The position numbers and the translations under genes were made by a program. Of a stretch of DNA of 35,674 nt, positions 33,633 to 35,674 are shown in pieces (within the stretch, counting starts at the first letter, position 1; every line of letters starts with the position of its first letter). The stretch is from positions 1-35,674 of the forward strand of contig JAFSIK010000042.1 of the NCBI GenBank assembly GCA_017439805.1, written 5' to 3'. The DNA comes from Oscillospiraceae bacterium. Lineage in GTDB: Bacteria > Bacillota > Clostridia > Oscillospirales > Oscillospiraceae. The notes beneath the pieces are model-generated. The model ran no database searches, was not told the DNA's origin, and worked only from the letters and a program-made list of their open reading frames with translations.

Positions 33633-34448
33633 ATGATGGAAAAGAAAAAATGCCGGCCTGTGCCTGTTATAATCTGCGCTGTTTTCATTGCGCTGTTTCT
33701 GATTTTGCCCCTGGTTTTCGTAATTACCGAAGCTTTCAGCGACGGTCTTGCCGGCTGGTGGGCAAACATCACCGAAAGATACACCGTAAAGGCACTCAAA
33801 CTTTCCCTGCTGTCCATGGTGGCGGCGGTAGTTATAAATACCGTTTTCGGACTTTTCGCCGCCTGGGCGCTGACCAGATACTATTACAGAGGCCAGAGGA
33901 TATTAAACACCCTCATCGACATTCCCCTGTCGGTTTCCCCGGTAATCGCAGGTCTTATCTTTATTTTGACCTTTGGCCGCTCCAGCCCCCTTTATCCCCT
34001 GCTTCAGCAGCTGCACATCAGCGTGATTTACGCCGTGCCGGGCATTATAATCGCAACTGTTTTCGTTACTCTGCCCTACGTTTCAAGAGAGATAATCCCG
34101 GTACTCAACGCCATCGGCACCGCCGAGGAGGAGGCCGCGGCACTTATGGGCGCAGGCGGGTGGAAGATTTTCCGAAAAATCACCCTGCCTCACATCAAGT
34201 GGTCACTGCTTTACGGCATCGTGCTTTGCACCGCCCGCTCTCTGGGCGAGTTCGGCGCGGTATCGGTAATATCCGGCCACCTTCGCGGCAGGACAAACAC
34301 TCTGCCTCTGCACATAGAAATTCTCTACAACGAGTTCCAATATTCCCCCGCTTTCGCCGTGTCCTCCCTGCTGGTCATTCTGGCCATAATTCTGCTGGTA
34401 ATTCGCAGCGTGGTTGAGCACAGAGGCGGAAAGAATGAGCAGGTGTGA
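33633..34448 (+). CDS. cysW: sulfate ABC transporter permease CysW
   Basis: 271 residues, six membrane segments. The coupling loop EEEAAALMGAGGWKIFRKI is followed by ARSLGEFGAVSVISGHLRG and TNTLPLHIE, typical CysW. A GAGGAGGTG site precedes tandem ATG codons (33633 and 33636), and either may be used. It pairs with CysT in the inner channel. Confidence 0.94.
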   Translation: MMEKKKCRPVPVIICAVFIALFLILPLVFVITEAFSDGLAGWWANITERYTVKALKLSLLSMVAAVVINTVFGLFAAWALTRYYYRGQRILNTLIDIPLSVSPVIAGLIFILTFGRSSPLYPLLQQLHISVIYAVPGIIIATVFVTLPYVSREIIPVLNAIGTAEEEAAALMGAGGWKIFRKITLPHIKWSLLYGIVLCTARSLGEFGAVSVISGHLRGRTNTLPLHIEILYNEFQYSPAFAVSSLLVILAIILLVIRSVVEHRGGKNEQV

Positions 34449-34449
34449 T

Positions 34450-35517
34450 ATGTACGTACAGCTTGAAAACATAAATAAAAAGTTTGGCGGCGTTGTAGCC
34501 TCCGACAACATAAATTTCGGTGTTGAAAAGGGTCATCTTGTAGCTCTGCTCGGCCCCTCCGGCAGCGGAAAGACCACGGTTTTGCGTATGGTTGCCGGCC
34601 TTGAGCAGCCCGACAGCGGCAACATCATTATCGACGGTCAGGTGGTCAACGACGTCAAGCCCAGTGACCGCGGCATCGGTTTTGTTTTTCAGAACTACGC
34701 ACTGTTTCGCTACATGACCGTTTTTGACAACATTGCTTTCGGTCTGACGATTCAAAAAAAGAGTAAAAAGGAAATACGCGAGAGAGTGCTGGAGCTGATG
34801 GAACTTACAGGCCTGTCCGGGTTGGAAAACCGCTATCCCAATCAGCTTTCCGGCGGTCAGAGACAGCGCGTGGCCTTCGCACGTGCGCTGGCTCCCAATC
34901 CCCATCTGCTGCTGCTTGACGAGCCTTTCGCCGCCATCGACGCCAAGGTACGTCTGGAGCTTCGCTCCTGGCTGCGGGAAATGATAAGCCGGGTTGGCAT
35001 AACCAGCATCTTCGTCACCCACGACCAGGACGAGGCAGTTGCGGTGGCCGACGAAATAATTATTATGAATTCCGGCCGCATTGAACAGACCGGCAACCCC
35101 GTGGAGATATACAAGCATCCCCAGACTCCCTTCGCCGCCCAGTTTATCGGCTCTTCCTCCGTTATCAGCGGATACGGCAGTCTGAAAGGTTTTGAAACTC
35201 TTCACGGCATTGACACCGCCGTGGTGCGTCCGGAATTTATTGAGGTTTTCAAGGCCGACAATGACAAGTTCCACGACGTGCTGGACTGCACCGAGGAGGG
35301 CATTATTGAAGCCATCACCTTTATGGGCAGCTGTCTGGAGCTTACCGTCCGGGTGGGAACTATGAAATTCACCGTGGAGCGTTCCCTTGAGCGCCGTGCT
35401 GTAGAGATTGGTGAAAAAATGAGGGTTTTGATATACAGGCTATATGTTTTCGATGAGGATAAGGCATATCTTCTTGAAAACGCCGCGCTCGAGGACAAAC
35501 ATCTTATAACTTTCTGA
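34450..35517 (+). CDS. cysA: sulfate ABC transporter ATP-binding protein
   Basis: 355 residues from the ATG at 34450, directly after the cysW stop (TGATATG, AGGTG upstream). Walker A GPSGSGKTT, Q-loop QNYALFRYMTVFDNIAFGL (the CysA form), signature LSGGQRQRVAFARAL, Walker B LLLLDEPFAAID and the H-loop TSIFVTHDQDEA are all intact. The last 100 residues form a TOBE-like domain. It powers sulfate uptake. Confidence 0.95.
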   Translation: MYVQLENINKKFGGVVASDNINFGVEKGHLVALLGPSGSGKTTVLRMVAGLEQPDSGNIIIDGQVVNDVKPSDRGIGFVFQNYALFRYMTVFDNIAFGLTIQKKSKKEIRERVLELMELTGLSGLENRYPNQLSGGQRQRVAFARALAPNPHLLLLDEPFAAIDAKVRLELRSWLREMISRVGITSIFVTHDQDEAVAVADEIIIMNSGRIEQTGNPVEIYKHPQTPFAAQFIGSSSVISGYGSLKGFETLHGIDTAVVRPEFIEVFKADNDKFHDVLDCTEEGIIEAITFMGSCLELTVRVGTMKFTVERSLERRAVEIGEKMRVLIYRLYVFDEDKAYLLENAALEDKHLITF

Positions 35518-35592
35518 AAAAATACCCCCGGAGAAGTCCACGGTCGCATAGGGAAACAATGTGAACCGAGGGCAATCGGTACGGAACGAAAT
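35518..35592 (+). other. structured untranslated stretch of unknown role
   Basis: No ORF. A small hairpin ACCGA-GGGCAA-TCGGT and a possible CATA...TGTG stem around GGGAAACAA are visible, followed by the terminator-like hairpin. It could be the 3' UTR of the sulfate operon or a leader RNA for a gene beyond the window. I could not match it to a known riboswitch. Confidence 0.35.
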
Positions 35593-35634
35593 AGACACGA
35601 GTTATCAGAAATGATGACTCGTGTCTGTTTTTGT
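35593..35634 (+). terminator. strong hairpin with GAAA tetraloop and T-run
   Basis: AGACACGAGT-T-ATCA / TGAT-G-ACTCGTGTCT gives a 15-bp stem (one T-G pair) capped by GAAA and followed by GTTTTTGTG. It probably ends the sulfate operon or works as an attenuator for what follows. Confidence 0.85.
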
Positions 35635-35674
35635 GTGTATATTTTGTCCGAGGATGGTTTTTGTGATTCGTGCA

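Noticed and set aside
35530-35575. Possible RNase P, SRP or cobalamin riboswitch fragment
   Set aside because: Only short chance matches such as GAAGTCC or GGGAA are present, and the surrounding core elements of these RNAs are missing.
1-35674. Mobile elements, CRISPR arrays, toxin-antitoxin or phage modules
   Set aside because: No transposase, integrase, spaced direct repeats or defence-type genes were found; the window is housekeeping biosynthesis and transport.

Overview
The window looks like a Clostridia-type Firmicute chromosome, probably Oscillospirales-like (inference). The grounds are strong GGAGG-type ribosome binding sites, TTGACA/TATAAT-type promoters with 17-nt spacers, two T-box leaders, PyrR with a pyr attenuator, a class 1B dihydroorotate dehydrogenase with its PyrK partner, and the short HisG plus HisZ pair. 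No insertion sequence, phage gene, tRNA, rRNA or CRISPR array was seen. Most of the sequence is tightly packed operons with 1-8 bp overlaps between genes.

Left third, mostly minus strand. A T-box leader (3633-3917) precedes a two-gene operon. The first gene is a 2-isopropylmalate-synthase-like protein whose metal-binding site is degraded but whose LeuA regulatory domain is intact. The second is one long reading frame, open at the left edge, that fuses a TIM-barrel (sugar isomerase/epimerase type) domain to an AMP-forming acyl-CoA synthetase. This is the least ordinary locus in the window. Upstream lies paaK - tandem ACT - UPF0237 ACT - UPF0210. A DUF1836 gene and a divergent degV gene share a promoter region carrying an exact 11-bp inverted repeat. 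An SGNH hydrolase follows degV.

Middle, minus strand. A TrpB2-type tryptophan synthase beta chain stands alone behind a T-box with a UGG (Trp) specifier. An ABC exporter pair lies downstream of a pyrimidine operon (pyrR-pyrC-[18-aa ORF]-pyrK-pyrD-pyrF-pyrE), which has its own promoter and a PyrR-type attenuator. Upstream of that is a complete histidine operon (TrpR-like regulator-hisZ-G-D-C-B-H-A-F-IE-histidinol phosphatase). A near-perfect palindrome over its -10 suggests autoregulation by the TrpR-like protein.

Right end. A pyridoxamine kinase and an HD-domain hydrolase are on the plus strand. A TrpB1-type gene on the minus strand is broken by one extra base in a C-run, so TrpB2 may be the only full-length beta chain here. 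A LacI-family regulator diverges from a complete sulfate ABC importer (sbp-cysT-cysW-cysA). LacI-type operator sequences lie in front of both. The window ends in a structured untranslated stretch with a 15-bp, GAAA-capped hairpin and a T-run.
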